Below are positions 1 through 7,012 of a stretch of 64,000 bases of DNA, piece after piece. This DNA comes from JAURVT01 sp049059935 (lineage in GTDB: Bacteria; Actinomycetota; Actinomycetes; Propionibacteriales; Nocardioidaceae): the NCBI RefSeq assembly GCF_049059935.1, contig NZ_JBMGQR010000015.1:1-64000 (forward strand), read 5' to 3'. Positions within the stretch are counted from its first letter, which is position 1, and each line of letters starts with the position of its first letter. The position numbers and the translations under genes are program-made. Below the pieces are notes generated by a model. It was not told where the DNA came from. It saw only the letters and a list, made by a program, of their open reading frames with translations, and did not search any database.

Positions 1-255
1 TTCGGCTCGATCGGCGCGCAGATCCTCGTCAACGGGTTCGTCGCCACCTACTACCCCGACGCGACCCGGGCCACCGCCCTCGGCGTGACGCTCGGCCTCG
101 GCCGGCTCGGCGCCATCCTCGCGATCTCCGGCGGTGGCTGGCTGGTCGCCGCCGAGGCCGGCCAGCTGGTCAACTTCTCCATCTGGGCGCTCGCCGCCGC
201 CGTCGGTCTCGCCACCGTCCTGTCCGTGCCGCGCCGCTCGACCCCCACGTCCTGA
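1..255 (+). CDS. MFS transporter, C-terminal fragment
   Basis: Partial gene entering from the left edge; the 84 residues seen end at TGA 253-255. They form two hydrophobic helices (about residues 24-47 and 57-76) joined by a short loop, with a TRATALGVTLGLGRLGA stretch typical of the last helices of major facilitator permeases, especially the aromatic-acid/H+ symporter branch. The expected role is proton-driven uptake of a small organic solute across the cytoplasmic membrane. The substrate cannot be told from this end. The alpha/beta hydrolase 31 bp downstream may handle a related compound, which is inference only. Confidence 0.7.
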   Translation, partial: FGSIGAQILVNGFVATYYPDATRATALGVTLGLGRLGAILAISGGGWLVAAEAGQLVNFSIWALAAAVGLATVLSVPRRSTPTS

Positions 256-286
256 CCCACCCCCACCCTCACCCCTCGGAGCACCC

Positions 287-1018
287 ATGACCCAGACCTT
301 CGTCCTCTTCCACGGCGCCTGGCACGGCGGATGGGCGTGGAACGCCGTCGCCGCGCACCTCCGCGCGGACGGCCACGTCGTCCACCAGCCCACGGCACCG
401 GGCCTCGCGCCCGGCGACGACCGCCGCGGCGTCGGCCTGTCCACCGTCGCCGACGCGCTCGTCGCCCACGTCGAGGACGCCGACCTGCACGACGTCGTTC
501 TCGTCGGGCACTCCTGGGGCGGCATGGTGCTGTCGTCGGTCGCCGAGCGGCTGCGCTCCCGCCTGGCACGCCTGGTCTACTACAGCGCGTTCGTCCCGCT
601 GAGCGGCGAGTCGCTGTACGACCTCGTCCCGCCGGACTACCAGGGCCTGTTCACCCAGCTCGCGGGCGCGTCCGACGACAACAGCGTCGCGATGCCGCTC
701 GAGGTCTGGCGCGGGGGCTTCATGCAGGACGCCGGCGCCGAGGCGCAGCAGATCGCGCACGCGCTGATGCTCCCCCACCCGTTCGCGACCTTCACCGACC
801 CGGTCGGCGGCATCGACTACGCGACGCTCGACATCCCCCAGAGCTACGTCATCTCCCCCGACGACGTCGCCCTGCCGCCCGGCGAGTTCGCCTGGTCGCC
901 GCGCTTCCCCGAGCGCCTCGCCGACCCCCTCGTCGTCGAGACCGTGGCCAGCCACGAGTCGATGTTCACCGCACCCGCGGAGATCGCGGCGGCGCTCGTC
1001 CGCGCCACCGGCGACTGA
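287..1018 (+). CDS. Alpha/beta fold hydrolase
   Basis: This 243-aa protein has the alpha/beta hydrolase layout. An HGAW oxyanion segment lies at residues 9-12, the nucleophile elbow GHSWGG at 74-79 makes Ser76 the likely nucleophile, and a late His (near 223, in ASHE) fits the catalytic histidine. It resembles the esterase/EstC-like group that cleaves small esters or C-C bonds in the cytoplasm. The ATG at 287 is chosen because a purine-rich CTCGGAG ribosome site lies just upstream and the protein begins directly with the first beta strand. A longer in-frame extension to 134 would overlap the transporter gene and is rejected. Substrate unknown; co-transcription with the transporter is likely. 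Confidence 0.8.
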   Translation: MTQTFVLFHGAWHGGWAWNAVAAHLRADGHVVHQPTAPGLAPGDDRRGVGLSTVADALVAHVEDADLHDVVLVGHSWGGMVLSSVAERLRSRLARLVYYSAFVPLSGESLYDLVPPDYQGLFTQLAGASDDNSVAMPLEVWRGGFMQDAGAEAQQIAHALMLPHPFATFTDPVGGIDYATLDIPQSYVISPDDVALPPGEFAWSPRFPERLADPLVVETVASHESMFTAPAEIAAALVRATGD

Positions 1019-1035
1019 CGAAGCGGGGCGAGGTG

Positions 1036-1050
1036 TATACCGGGTATAGT
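1036..1050 (+). promoter_or_regulatory. Palindrome overlapping a -10-like box
   Basis: TATACC-G-GGTATA is a perfect 6-bp inverted repeat with a 1-nt spacer at 1036-1048, and its right arm runs into TATAGT (1045-1050), a good -10 hexamer. It lies 30 bp before the start codon of the membrane protein gene. This is the geometry of an operator that blocks RNA polymerase. The regulator is not in the window. Confidence 0.45.
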
Positions 1051-1079
1051 CACCGGAAACACTGACGACGGAGGCCCCC

Positions 1080-1742
1080 ATGACCACGGTGCTCGACGAC
1101 GACCGCACGCGTCCGCGGGGGCCGGTGGTCACGGCCGTCGCCCTGCTCGGCCTCGGACTGGTGGCCGGGATGCTGACGTCGTACGGCCAGGGCCACCTGC
1201 CCGACCAGCTGCACGCCCTCGCGAACTCGTCCACCTCGTGGACGGTCGTCGCGTACGTCGGGGCGCTGCTCGCGCGGCGCTGGTGGACGGCGGTGGCCTT
1301 CGCCTACCTGACGTTCGTGCTGCTGCTGGTGGGCTACGAGATCGCGTCCACCCTGCGGGTCAGCATCGGGATGGGCCCGAACACCTGGGCCTTCTGGCTC
1401 GGCGCGGGCCTCGTCGTCGCCTTTCCCGTCGGGTACGCCGCCTGGGCCGTCCGCGCCCGTCCGGCCGTGGGGCGGCTCCTCTCGGTGGCGCTCCTGGCGG
1501 GCCTGGCCGTCGGTGAGGGCGTCTACGGCCTCACCGTCGTCGCCGCCACCACCTCGCCGGTCTACTGGACGATCAGCGTCGTCGGCGGCGTCCTCGGCCT
1601 CGCCTGGTTCGCCTGGCGCACCCGCTCGGCCCGGTCAATCGCGACCGCCGTCCTGCTCACCGCGGCCGTCGCCGGCGGGTTCCTCGCCCTGTACCAGGCG
1701 TCGTCCGGCGTCTGGTTCCTCCTGTCCCACCTGCTGCTCTGA
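1080..1742 (+). CDS. Multi-pass membrane protein (DUF6518-like)
   Basis: A 220-aa very hydrophobic protein with about six or seven predicted membrane helices. After a short charged N-terminus the helices fall near residues 17-35, 50-63, 67-88, 98-120, 132-155, 160-177 and 185-205. It resembles the uncharacterised actinobacterial DUF6518 integral membrane family. A GGAGG site at 1070-1074 fixes the ATG at 1080. No catalytic motif is visible. It is a single-gene unit between an operator-like palindrome and a strong terminator, so its expression is probably controlled by one repressor. Function unknown. Confidence 0.7.
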   Translation: MTTVLDDDRTRPRGPVVTAVALLGLGLVAGMLTSYGQGHLPDQLHALANSSTSWTVVAYVGALLARRWWTAVAFAYLTFVLLLVGYEIASTLRVSIGMGPNTWAFWLGAGLVVAFPVGYAAWAVRARPAVGRLLSVALLAGLAVGEGVYGLTVVAATTSPVYWTISVVGGVLGLAWFAWRTRSARSIATAVLLTAAVAGGFLALYQASSGVWFLLSHLLL

Positions 1743-1760
1743 CCTCCCGCAGGAACGACG

Positions 1761-1801
1761 AACGGCCCCTCACCAGCACGGGATGCTGGTCGGGGGCCGT
1801 T
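1761..1801. terminator. Intrinsic terminator hairpin
   Basis: The arms AACGGCCCC/GGGGCCGTT and ACCAGCA/TGCTGGT form a long stem with a small internal mismatch and a short loop. It sits between the end of the membrane protein gene and the convergent tRNA-Val, so it can stop transcription from either side. Confidence 0.75.
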
Positions 1802-1810
1802 CGGTTGCGG

Positions 1811-1882
1811 TGGGCGATACTGGGCTCGAACCAGTGACCTCTTCGGTGTGAACGAAGCGCGCTACCACTGCGCCAATCGCCC
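1811..1882 (-). tRNA. tRNA-Val (CAC)
   Basis: Read on the minus strand this is a 72-nt cloverleaf. The acceptor arms are GGGCGAT and ATCGCCC with an A discriminator. The anticodon stem CTTCG/CGAAG carries loop TTCACAC, giving anticodon CAC for GUG codons. The T arm contains GGTTCGAGCC. CCA is not encoded. The body is almost the same as tRNA-Val(GAC) 1.9 kb away on the other strand, but the T loop differs (TTCGAGC against TTCAATC). Confidence 0.95.
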
Positions 1883-1921
1883 GCGTGGTGCTGTGGAACC
1901 TTATCCCATCCGCCCGGACGG

Positions 1922-2626
1922 TCACGAACTCGGGCTGTCCGACGGTCCGTCCTGGCCGGCGCCGGCCAGTCGGACCACCGAGAACGGACCGGCGCCGTCG
2001 ACGGGGTCACCGTCGGCGTCGCGGACAGGTGATTCCGAGACGACGGCCCGGTCGCCCAGCGGCGCGTCCAGACCCACACGGGCGTACACCCCCTCCCCCG
2101 CGGCGGCGGCGCACCGACGGCGCACCTCGTCGACGTTCACCTTGGCGTTGGCGCCGGCGGTCACCTGCGCAGACCCCGACACGTCCACCACGACCCGGGT
2201 GAACGTCTGCACGACGACCCGCGGACGGCTCGAGCAGAGCACCCGCACACCACCGGGGAGGTCGACGGTCTCGCTCCCCGGCCATGCCACGACCAGGCGG
2301 AGCCCGCGGCCGACACCCTCGGGAGCCACGTACCCCACCAGGTCGGGCGCGGCGTCGATCGACGTCCGGGTGGTCGTGCCGCTCCCGGCGGCCACGGGGT
2401 CGTCCTCCCCCGCGTACGCGTCCAGCCGGACCGCGACCACCGCCAGGAGCACCAGCAGGACCGCGCTCACCACGCGAGTCACCCCGTGGGCGACATCGCT
2501 GGGAGCGTCGGCGTCACGGTCGCGGTAGCGCCAGGCGGCCAGCACACGCCACTGCGAGCGCGGCGCGACGACACCCCACAGCAGCAGCGGCACCCCGACG
2601 ACGAGGACCACGACGAGACCCGCCAC
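1922..2626 (-). CDS. Membrane-anchored protein of unknown function
   Basis: The 234-aa protein has two N-terminal hydrophobic segments (about residues 2-20 and 50-66) and then an extracytoplasmic-looking region rich in beta-type sequence, with two Cys in a VRVLCSS and VRRRCAA context. GTG 2624-2626 is chosen because a strong GAGGAGGACCT site lies directly upstream; longer readings run into the aminotransferase gene. No family is recognised. It starts 36 bp after the aminotransferase stop on the same strand, so the two are probably co-transcribed. Confidence 0.55.
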   Translation of the reverse strand: MAGLVVVLVVGVPLLLWGVVAPRSQWRVLAAWRYRDRDADAPSDVAHGVTRVVSAVLLVLLAVVAVRLDAYAGEDDPVAAGSGTTTRTSIDAAPDLVGYVAPEGVGRGLRLVVAWPGSETVDLPGGVRVLCSSRPRVVVQTFTRVVVDVSGSAQVTAGANAKVNVDEVRRRCAAAAGEGVYARVGLDAPLGDRAVVSESPVRDADGDPVDGAGPFSVVRLAGAGQDGPSDSPSS

Positions 2627-2661
2627 AGGTCCTCCTCGAGCTCGGGGCTGGAGCCGCGACC

Positions 2662-3501
2662 CTAGTGGCCGAGGGGGTCGGGGTCCTTGGCCTCGTTCTC
2701 GGCCCAGATGCGTGCCGCCTCGGCCGTGACGGGTCCGGCGGGCAGCTCGCGGTCGTCGACCTTCGTCACGGCCTGGACGTCGCGCGTGGTGCCGGCCATG
2801 AAGATCTCGTCGGCCCCCTGCAGCACCTCGATCGGCGCGTCGCGCTCGACGACGTCGATCGTCCCGGCGCACCACTCGAGCACCAGCGCGCGGGTGATGC
2901 CCGCCAGGCAGCCCGACGCGAGCGTCGGCGTCACCAGCTGGCCGCCGGTGACGTAGAAGATGTTGGACCCCGTGCCCTCGCACAGGTCGCCGACCGTGTT
3001 GGGCATGACCGCCTCCGACGCGCCCCGGGCGTGCGCGTGCTCGACCATCAGCGCGTTCTCCGCGTACGACGTGGTCTTGAGGCCGGCGAGCGCCCCCCGC
3101 TCGTTGCGCGGCCACGGCACGGTGACGATCGACGTCGTCGGCCCCGGCTTGTCGCACGGCTCGGTGATGACGACCTGCGTGTTGCCGTGGCCGCCCCGCG
3201 GCGACCCCAGCGGCCCCCGTCCTGACGTCACCGTGATGCGGATCCGCCCGAACACCAGCTCCTGCCCCTCCATCGTCGCCGCGACACCCTCGCGCAGCGC
3301 GTCGAGGTCGGGCGGGTCGATGCCGAGGCCGTGCGCGGAACGTGCCAGCCGCTCCAGGTGTCGCGTGAGCGCGAACGGCTTGCCGTCCACCACCTTGGCC
3401 GTCTCGAACACCCCGTCACCGACGACCATGCCGTGGTCGAGGACGCTGACCGCTGGCGTTGCAGGGCTGGAGAGCAGTTCTCCGTTGATCCAGGCGCGCA
3501 T
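2662..3501 (-). CDS. Aminotransferase class IV (PLP enzyme)
   Basis: A 279-aa fold-type IV PLP enzyme related to branched-chain aminotransferase and 4-amino-4-deoxychorismate lyase. Family marks include the N-terminal VLDHGMVVGDGVFET block (residues 20-34), the LKTTSYAENALM segment with the expected PLP lysine, EGTGSNIFYV, and the C-terminal MAGTTRDVQAV cofactor-phosphate loop. It acts in the cytoplasm either in branched-chain amino acid transamination or in making p-aminobenzoate for folate. Motifs alone do not separate these. ATG 3501 gives the normal family N-terminus; an upstream extension of 14 residues is unlikely. Confidence 0.85.
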   Translation of the reverse strand: MRAWINGELLSSPATPAVSVLDHGMVVGDGVFETAKVVDGKPFALTRHLERLARSAHGLGIDPPDLDALREGVAATMEGQELVFGRIRITVTSGRGPLGSPRGGHGNTQVVITEPCDKPGPTTSIVTVPWPRNERGALAGLKTTSYAENALMVEHAHARGASEAVMPNTVGDLCEGTGSNIFYVTGGQLVTPTLASGCLAGITRALVLEWCAGTIDVVERDAPIEVLQGADEIFMAGTTRDVQAVTKVDDRELPAGPVTAEAARIWAENEAKDPDPLGH

Positions 3502-3600
3502 GGGACACACGTTAGACCCCCCGGGTTTGGTCGCCCGAAACATCGTCCGCTAGTGTTTGGTCTCGTTCGAACGGCGCTCCCGCAGGCCGCGACAACGAGT

Positions 3601-3672
3601 GCGGACGTGGCTCAGTGGTAGAGCATCACCTTGCCAAGGTGAGGGTCGCGGGTTCGAATCCCGTCGTCCGCT
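3601..3672 (+). tRNA. tRNA-Gly (GCC)
   Basis: A 72-nt cloverleaf with acceptor arms GCGGACG and CGTCCGC, D arm GGCTCAGTGGTAGAGC, anticodon loop TTGCCAA (anticodon GCC) and T arm GGGTTCGAATCCC. The discriminator is T and CCA is not encoded. First of three tRNA genes in tandem. Confidence 0.97.
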
Positions 3673-3714
3673 CGGAGTGGGTCACCGACCCATCTCGTGC
3701 ATCGAGAGATGCCT

Positions 3715-3785
3715 GGTGGAGTGGCCGAGAGGCGAGGCAACGGACTGCAAATCCGTCTACACGGGTTCAAATCCCGTCTCCACCT
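3715..3785 (+). tRNA. tRNA-Cys (GCA)
   Basis: A 71-nt cloverleaf with acceptor arms GGTGGAG and CTCCACC, anticodon stem ACGGA/TCCGT around loop CTGCAAA (anticodon GCA), and T discriminator (U73) as expected for Cys tRNA. It lies 42 bp after tRNA-Gly. Confidence 0.97.
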
Positions 3786-3816
3786 CGGTTACGAGTCCGA
3801 CAGGTCTCGAAGCAAC

Positions 3817-3891
3817 GGGCGATTGGCGCAGCGGTAGCGCGCTTCCCTGACACGGAAGAGGTCACTGGTTCAATCCCAGTATCGCCCACCA
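3817..3891 (+). tRNA. tRNA-Val (GAC), element integration target
   Basis: Acceptor arms GGGCGAT/ATCGCCC, anticodon stem CTTCC/GGAAG with loop CTGACAC (anticodon GAC), and encoded CCA at 3889-3891. The last 28 bases lie in the 31-bp repeat shared with 22669-22699. The mobile element has therefore recombined into this gene and restored a complete 3' end, so the tRNA should stay functional. Its terminator is now the one supplied by the element at 3909-3937. Confidence 0.96.
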
Positions 3892-3894
3892 GCA
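3864..3894 (+). repeat. attL core (direct repeat)
   Basis: These 31 bp, beginning ACTGGTTCAATCCC and ending CCACCAGCA, cover the T arm, acceptor strand and CCA of tRNA-Val(GAC). They are identical to 22669-22699. Sequence on both sides of the two copies differs, which marks this as the left attachment junction. Confidence 0.93.
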
Positions 3895-3908
3895 TCATCG
3901 CAGGTCAG

Positions 3909-3937
3909 AGGCCGGTTTCGCGTAAGCGGACCGGCCT
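3909..3937 (+). terminator. Element-borne terminator for the tRNA-Val gene
   Basis: AGGCCGGT and ACCGGCCT form an 8-bp stem with a 13-nt loop, 15 bp after the att core. The surrounding bases resemble the chromosomal hairpin at 22711-22740 beyond attR. The element thus seems to bring a copy of the host terminator to replace the one it displaced. Confidence 0.6.
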
Positions 3938-3938
3938 T

Positions 3939-3960
3939 CGTGCGTAATACGTGCGGGATG
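3939..3960 (+). repeat. Putative integrase arm-type site, left
   Basis: Two tandem copies of a CGTGCGNNAT-like unit (3939-3948 and 3950-3959). The 22-bp block matches 22533-22554 at the other end of the element at 19 of 22 positions in the same orientation. It lies 45 bp inside the left core. Such paired repeats beside att cores are usual arm-binding sites of tyrosine integrases. Confidence 0.5.
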
Positions 3961-4049
3961 GGCTTCGGTCCGAGGTGGCACAGAACGGCCCCACAGCAGG
4001 TGTAGGAGCACTTGCGGCGGGGCCTCGGCCACAGCGGAAGGAACCCGCC

Positions 4050-4193
4050 ATGAACCTGCCAAGCACCGTAGCGCCCCGCTCTCAAGCCAGAGTGGCCGCG
4101 CGCCTCCTCTTCCCGACCCTCGTCCTGGTCGTCGCTCTTGCGGCCACCTACGGCGCCGGCTTCGGCCTTGAGCAGCTGGCGGGGGTGGCCTGA
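4050..4193 (+). CDS. Small single-pass membrane protein
   Basis: A 47-aa protein with a basic N-terminal third and one membrane helix (about residues 19-39). ATG 4050 follows a GGAAGGA ribosome site. Its stop overlaps the next start as TGATG, so it is translationally coupled to the 157-aa gene. First gene of the rightward left-arm operon of the element; function unknown. Confidence 0.55.
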   Translation: MNLPSTVAPRSQARVAARLLFPTLVLVVALAATYGAGFGLEQLAGVA

Positions 4194-4666
4194 TGGTCGT
4201 CTTCTTCCGACCCACGCGGTTCAAGCAGCAGACGCCCAACGAGATCGAGCTCGCGCTTGCACCGTTCAACGTCTTCGTCGACCCCCTCGACCTGCCTTGC
4301 TACTACCACTGGGACGAGGACGAGCAGGAGATGTTCAAGGAGATCGGCGACGTCGTGGTCTACGACGACGGTCTGACCAAGGTGAGGCCCCGCCAGCGGG
4401 TGAGCGACCGCCAGATGCGCGCCCTGTTCGGCGCCGCAGAACTCGCGCTCCACACCAAGCCCTGCGCGAAGGACGGGTGGCAGTACAAGCGCAAGCAAGG
4501 CGGCCGGTCCTACTGGGCCAGCTCAATCCTGATTGCCATCGACCTCGACAACCCCGACGAGTTCGGCATGTGGGTCCGCAGAGATGCAGAGCGGACCCAG
4601 GCCCGTGACGAGCGCCTAGCCGCACAGGCGCACGAGACTCGCCGACCGACGGGGGTTCAGGCATGA
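4193..4666 (+). CDS. Hypothetical element protein, 157 aa
   Basis: A soluble acidic protein with no membrane segment. It contains an aromatic- and acid-rich segment (CYYHWDEDEQEMF, about residues 36-48), a basic RPRQRVSDRQMRALF stretch and a Trp-rich GWQYKRKQGGRSYWASS region. No family is recognised. It starts in TGATG overlap with the gene before and ends in ATGA overlap with the gene after, so it is part of a tightly coupled unit. Confidence 0.6.
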   Translation: MVVFFRPTRFKQQTPNEIELALAPFNVFVDPLDLPCYYHWDEDEQEMFKEIGDVVVYDDGLTKVRPRQRVSDRQMRALFGAAELALHTKPCAKDGWQYKRKQGGRSYWASSILIAIDLDNPDEFGMWVRRDAERTQARDERLAAQAHETRRPTGVQA

Positions 4667-5010
4667 CGAACCGTGACGACTACCGCCACCCCGCCTGGTG
4701 CACCCACGACGAGTTCGAGCTGGACGGGCACCCCGACGATGCACTGGTCCGCCACCTGGGTGACGAGGTCCGCGTCAAGACCGTCCGCAACACCGCGATC
4801 ACCGCGCAGATCCGCTGGGTCGAGTACTTCAACATCCGCGAGACCCACGGCCCCGACGTCCAGCTCGAAGGTGACGACGGGTCGGGAAGCATGGGTGTCG
4901 ACGAGTTCGAGGCCGGCGACGTCCTCAGCGTCGGGTCGGTCCTGGTTGACCTGGGCACTCAGATTCAGACCGCTGGCTGGTGGATTCAGGGACCGGAGAC
5001 AGCAGCATGA
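4663..5010 (+). CDS. DUF6907-like small protein 1
   Basis: A 115-aa protein opening with HPAWCTHDEF (residues 9-18), a W-C-x-x-H pattern seen again in the products at 5204 and 5569. It resembles the DUF6907 family often found in actinobacterial mobile elements. The Cys and His spacing could hold a metal, but no function is known. The C-terminal half (VDEFEAGDVLSVGSVLVDLG) looks like a small beta domain. ATGA overlaps link it to both neighbours. Confidence 0.6.
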   Translation: MTNRDDYRHPAWCTHDEFELDGHPDDALVRHLGDEVRVKTVRNTAITAQIRWVEYFNIRETHGPDVQLEGDDGSGSMGVDEFEAGDVLSVGSVLVDLGTQIQTAGWWIQGPETAA

Positions 5011-5207
5011 GCACCCTCCTGGAAGCCGCTCCCGTAGTGGCTCTCGTCCTCGTCAGTGCCGCGACCACCGTTGCCTGCCAGCCAAAGGCCTACGACCAGC
5101 TCGAGCAGCGCTGTGACGACCTCGGCGGGCAGGTGGTCGACTACGGGCCGTCTGGCTTCGACTGCCTGGTCGACGGCAAGTTCCTCGGGCTGCAGGTGCC
5201 GGCATGA
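5007..5207 (+). CDS. Small membrane or lipoprotein-like protein
   Basis: A 66-aa product with an N-terminal hydrophobic helix (about residues 7-25) ending in TTVACQ, a weak lipobox, followed by a short domain with two more Cys (RCDDLGGQV, GFDCLVDG) that could form a disulfide outside the membrane. There is no clear basic n-region, so lipidation is uncertain. It is coupled by ATGA overlaps to the genes on both sides. Confidence 0.5.
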   Translation: MSTLLEAAPVVALVLVSAATTVACQPKAYDQLEQRCDDLGGQVVDYGPSGFDCLVDGKFLGLQVPA

Positions 5208-5572
5208 TCGCGCTCACCGAACGCCCCAAGGTCACGTCGGCCTGTCAGTCGTGGTGCGCCAGGCACGACACCACCGACCCGGCCGGCATGGACCACGTCG
5301 CCCGGCCGGTCACGTGGACCACCACCGAGGGCAAGCGCGCGGTGGCGTTCCTGAGCGTCTTCGAGACGCCCGACGAGATCCAGCCGCCCGTCGTCAACTG
5401 CTACGTCTCCTACGGGTCCGCCGGCGAGCAGGACGACTCGCCCTGGACCGTCCTCGCCGACGACGACCAGCCCGAGGCCTTCCACGCCGTCGACAACATG
5501 TCGCTCGAGGACGCCCGCACGCTGGCCGACGCCATCAACGAACTCCTCTCAGCCACGGAGGCGCAGGCATGA
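5204..5572 (+). CDS. DUF6907-like small protein 2
   Basis: A 122-aa protein with CQSWCARHD near residues 14-22 and a downstream DH, then a beta-rich middle and a C-terminal helix LEDARTLADAINELL. The same W-C motif and the ARTLA helix occur in the product at 5569, so the two are paralogues. This pattern matches DUF6907-type proteins. Function unknown. ATGA overlap with both neighbours. Confidence 0.62.
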   Translation: MIALTERPKVTSACQSWCARHDTTDPAGMDHVARPVTWTTTEGKRAVAFLSVFETPDEIQPPVVNCYVSYGSAGEQDDSPWTVLADDDQPEAFHAVDNMSLEDARTLADAINELLSATEAQA

Positions 5573-5970
5573 GCCAGTTCAAGATCCCGGTCAAGGCAGA
5601 CCACCACCCGCTCTGGTGCGACCTCACCGACTGGTGCAGCGGAGACCACAACCCGCGACACCTGGGCCGCAGAAGCGCGTGGAGCGTTCAGGCCGACGAC
5701 GTCACCCTCGAACTCCGCATGGCACGCAACGACGACGGAGTGCCCGACCAACGGCTGTACGCCGGCGAGCAGCGAGCTGTGCTGGGCATTCACAACACCG
5801 CCTGCGTCCACCCCGACGGCAAGGCCGTCTTCGCCGAGGTCGACTTGAACCCGAACGATGCCCGCACCCTCGCGGAACGGCTCCTGCGCTACGCAGACGC
5901 CTGCGAAGCCATCTACACCGACGTCGACCGCCGAGACATCCAGATCGACGGACTCGGAGGCGCCGCATGA
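5569..5970 (+). CDS. DUF6907-like small protein 3
   Basis: A 133-aa protein with HHPLWCDLTDWC and GDHNPRH near the N-terminus and the C-terminal helix DARTLAERLLRYADAC. It is the third member of the W-C-x-x-H family in this operon. Cys and His residues in the N-terminal block could bind zinc. Stop 5970 overlaps an ATG at 5967 that is in frame with the ParB-like gene, so read-on coupling to that gene is possible. Confidence 0.62.
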   Translation: MSQFKIPVKADHHPLWCDLTDWCSGDHNPRHLGRRSAWSVQADDVTLELRMARNDDGVPDQRLYAGEQRAVLGIHNTACVHPDGKAVFAEVDLNPNDARTLAERLLRYADACEAIYTDVDRRDIQIDGLGGAA

Positions 5971-6005
5971 CCCCACTCCCCGCACCCGGCCGAGACCCAC
6001 CCACA

Positions 6006-6029
6006 CCGCACGCCTCCCGGGGCGTGCGG
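6006..6029. other. Hairpin ahead of the ParB-like gene
   Basis: CCGCACGCC and GGCGTGCGG form a perfect 9-bp stem with loop TCCCGG. It lacks a T run, so it may be an attenuator, an mRNA stability element or a protein site. Its position favours the ParB-like start at 6069 over the in-frame ATG at 5967. Confidence 0.5.
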
Positions 6030-6068
6030 TCCTCCCATGCCAGCAGCCCCGCCACAGACAGGACAGCC

Positions 6069-6878
6069 ATGCCCGACCGCCCCACCGTCGAAGTCCGCGA
6101 CGTCGACCCCGCCACAGCCGAGACCTGGCTCGGTCTCAACCAGAACAACAGAAACGTCCGCCGAGCCGTCGTCGACTCCTACGCCCGCGACATGGCCTCA
6201 GGTGAGTGGGCCCTCAACGGCGAGACCCTGAAGATCGACCAGGCCGGCAAGCTCATCGACGGGCAGCACCGCCTGTCGGCCGTCGTTCAGGCCGGTGTCA
6301 CCGTGCCCATGATCGTCGTCCGCGGCGTTGAGGCTGAGGCCATGGACACCGTCGATGCCGGCGCCAAGCGCACCTACGCAGACGCCCTCAAGCTCCGCGG
6401 CGAGACCAACCCCGCCACCCTTGCCTCCGTGGCCCGCAGAGCCGTCATGTGGGAGCGAGGGATGCGCACCAACACCGGAGCCATCCGACCCACCGCCCGC
6501 GAGATGCACGCCTTCGTCGAGGCCAACCCCCGAGTGCGCACCTCGGCCGACCTCGCCTCGAGACTGGCCAACCGCGAGCGCCTGCCCGCCTCGGTGATCG
6601 GACTGTGCCACTTCCTGTTCAGCGACCTCGACCCCGACGAGGCCAACACCTTCCTGCTGCGCGTGGCAGACGGAGACGGCATCGCAGCCGACTCCCCCAT
6701 CGCCGTCCTACGCAGCCGCGTCACCCGCCTGCGCATCACCGGCGGACGCATCAACGAGACCGAGGGCCTGGCGCTCACAATCCGGGCCTGGAACGCACAC
6801 AGGGCCGGCGAGAAGCGCACCAAGCTGCAGATGCCTCGGGGCGGGCTCACGAACGACAACTTCCCCGAACCGAAATGA
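6069..6878 (+). CDS. ParB/Srx-fold nuclease-like protein
   Basis: A 269-aa protein with the ParB N-terminal box: NNRNVR at 26-31, a YARDMASGEW helix, and DGQHRLSAV with GQHR at 65-68. This fold binds or cleaves nucleotides and DNA. No partner ParA is present and the C-terminal two thirds do not show a clear ParB HTH, so plasmid partition is doubtful; element replication, transfer or host takeover are alternatives. The same reading frame is open from ATG 5967, which would add 34 low-complexity residues. Last gene of the left-arm operon, followed by a terminator. Confidence 0.65.
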   Translation: MPDRPTVEVRDVDPATAETWLGLNQNNRNVRRAVVDSYARDMASGEWALNGETLKIDQAGKLIDGQHRLSAVVQAGVTVPMIVVRGVEAEAMDTVDAGAKRTYADALKLRGETNPATLASVARRAVMWERGMRTNTGAIRPTAREMHAFVEANPRVRTSADLASRLANRERLPASVIGLCHFLFSDLDPDEANTFLLRVADGDGIAADSPIAVLRSRVTRLRITGGRINETEGLALTIRAWNAHRAGEKRTKLQMPRGGLTNDNFPEPK

Positions 6879-6985
6879 AGTGTGCTCAGACTCGCTCGCG
6901 GAAAACCGCACCATACACGAACGTTCACGGTAGGGTCAGTGTCAAGTGCTGACCCGGCGTCGTATGACTCGGTTAGGCGCTTCCC

Positions 6986-7010
6986 GCCCCCGTGTCTCTG
7001 ACATGGGGGC
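6986..7010. terminator. Intrinsic terminator
   Basis: GCCCCC-GTGTC and ACATG-GGGGC arms form a stem with a 4-nt loop, followed by CTTTACTTTC. It ends the rightward operon and lies between it and the convergent DUF3800 gene. Confidence 0.7.
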
Positions 7011-7012
7011 CT

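Noticed and set aside
5967..6068. N-terminal extension of the ParB-like protein from ATG 5967
   Set aside because: It is Pro/Ser-rich, spans a perfect hairpin and lacks family sequence; kept only as an alternative start.
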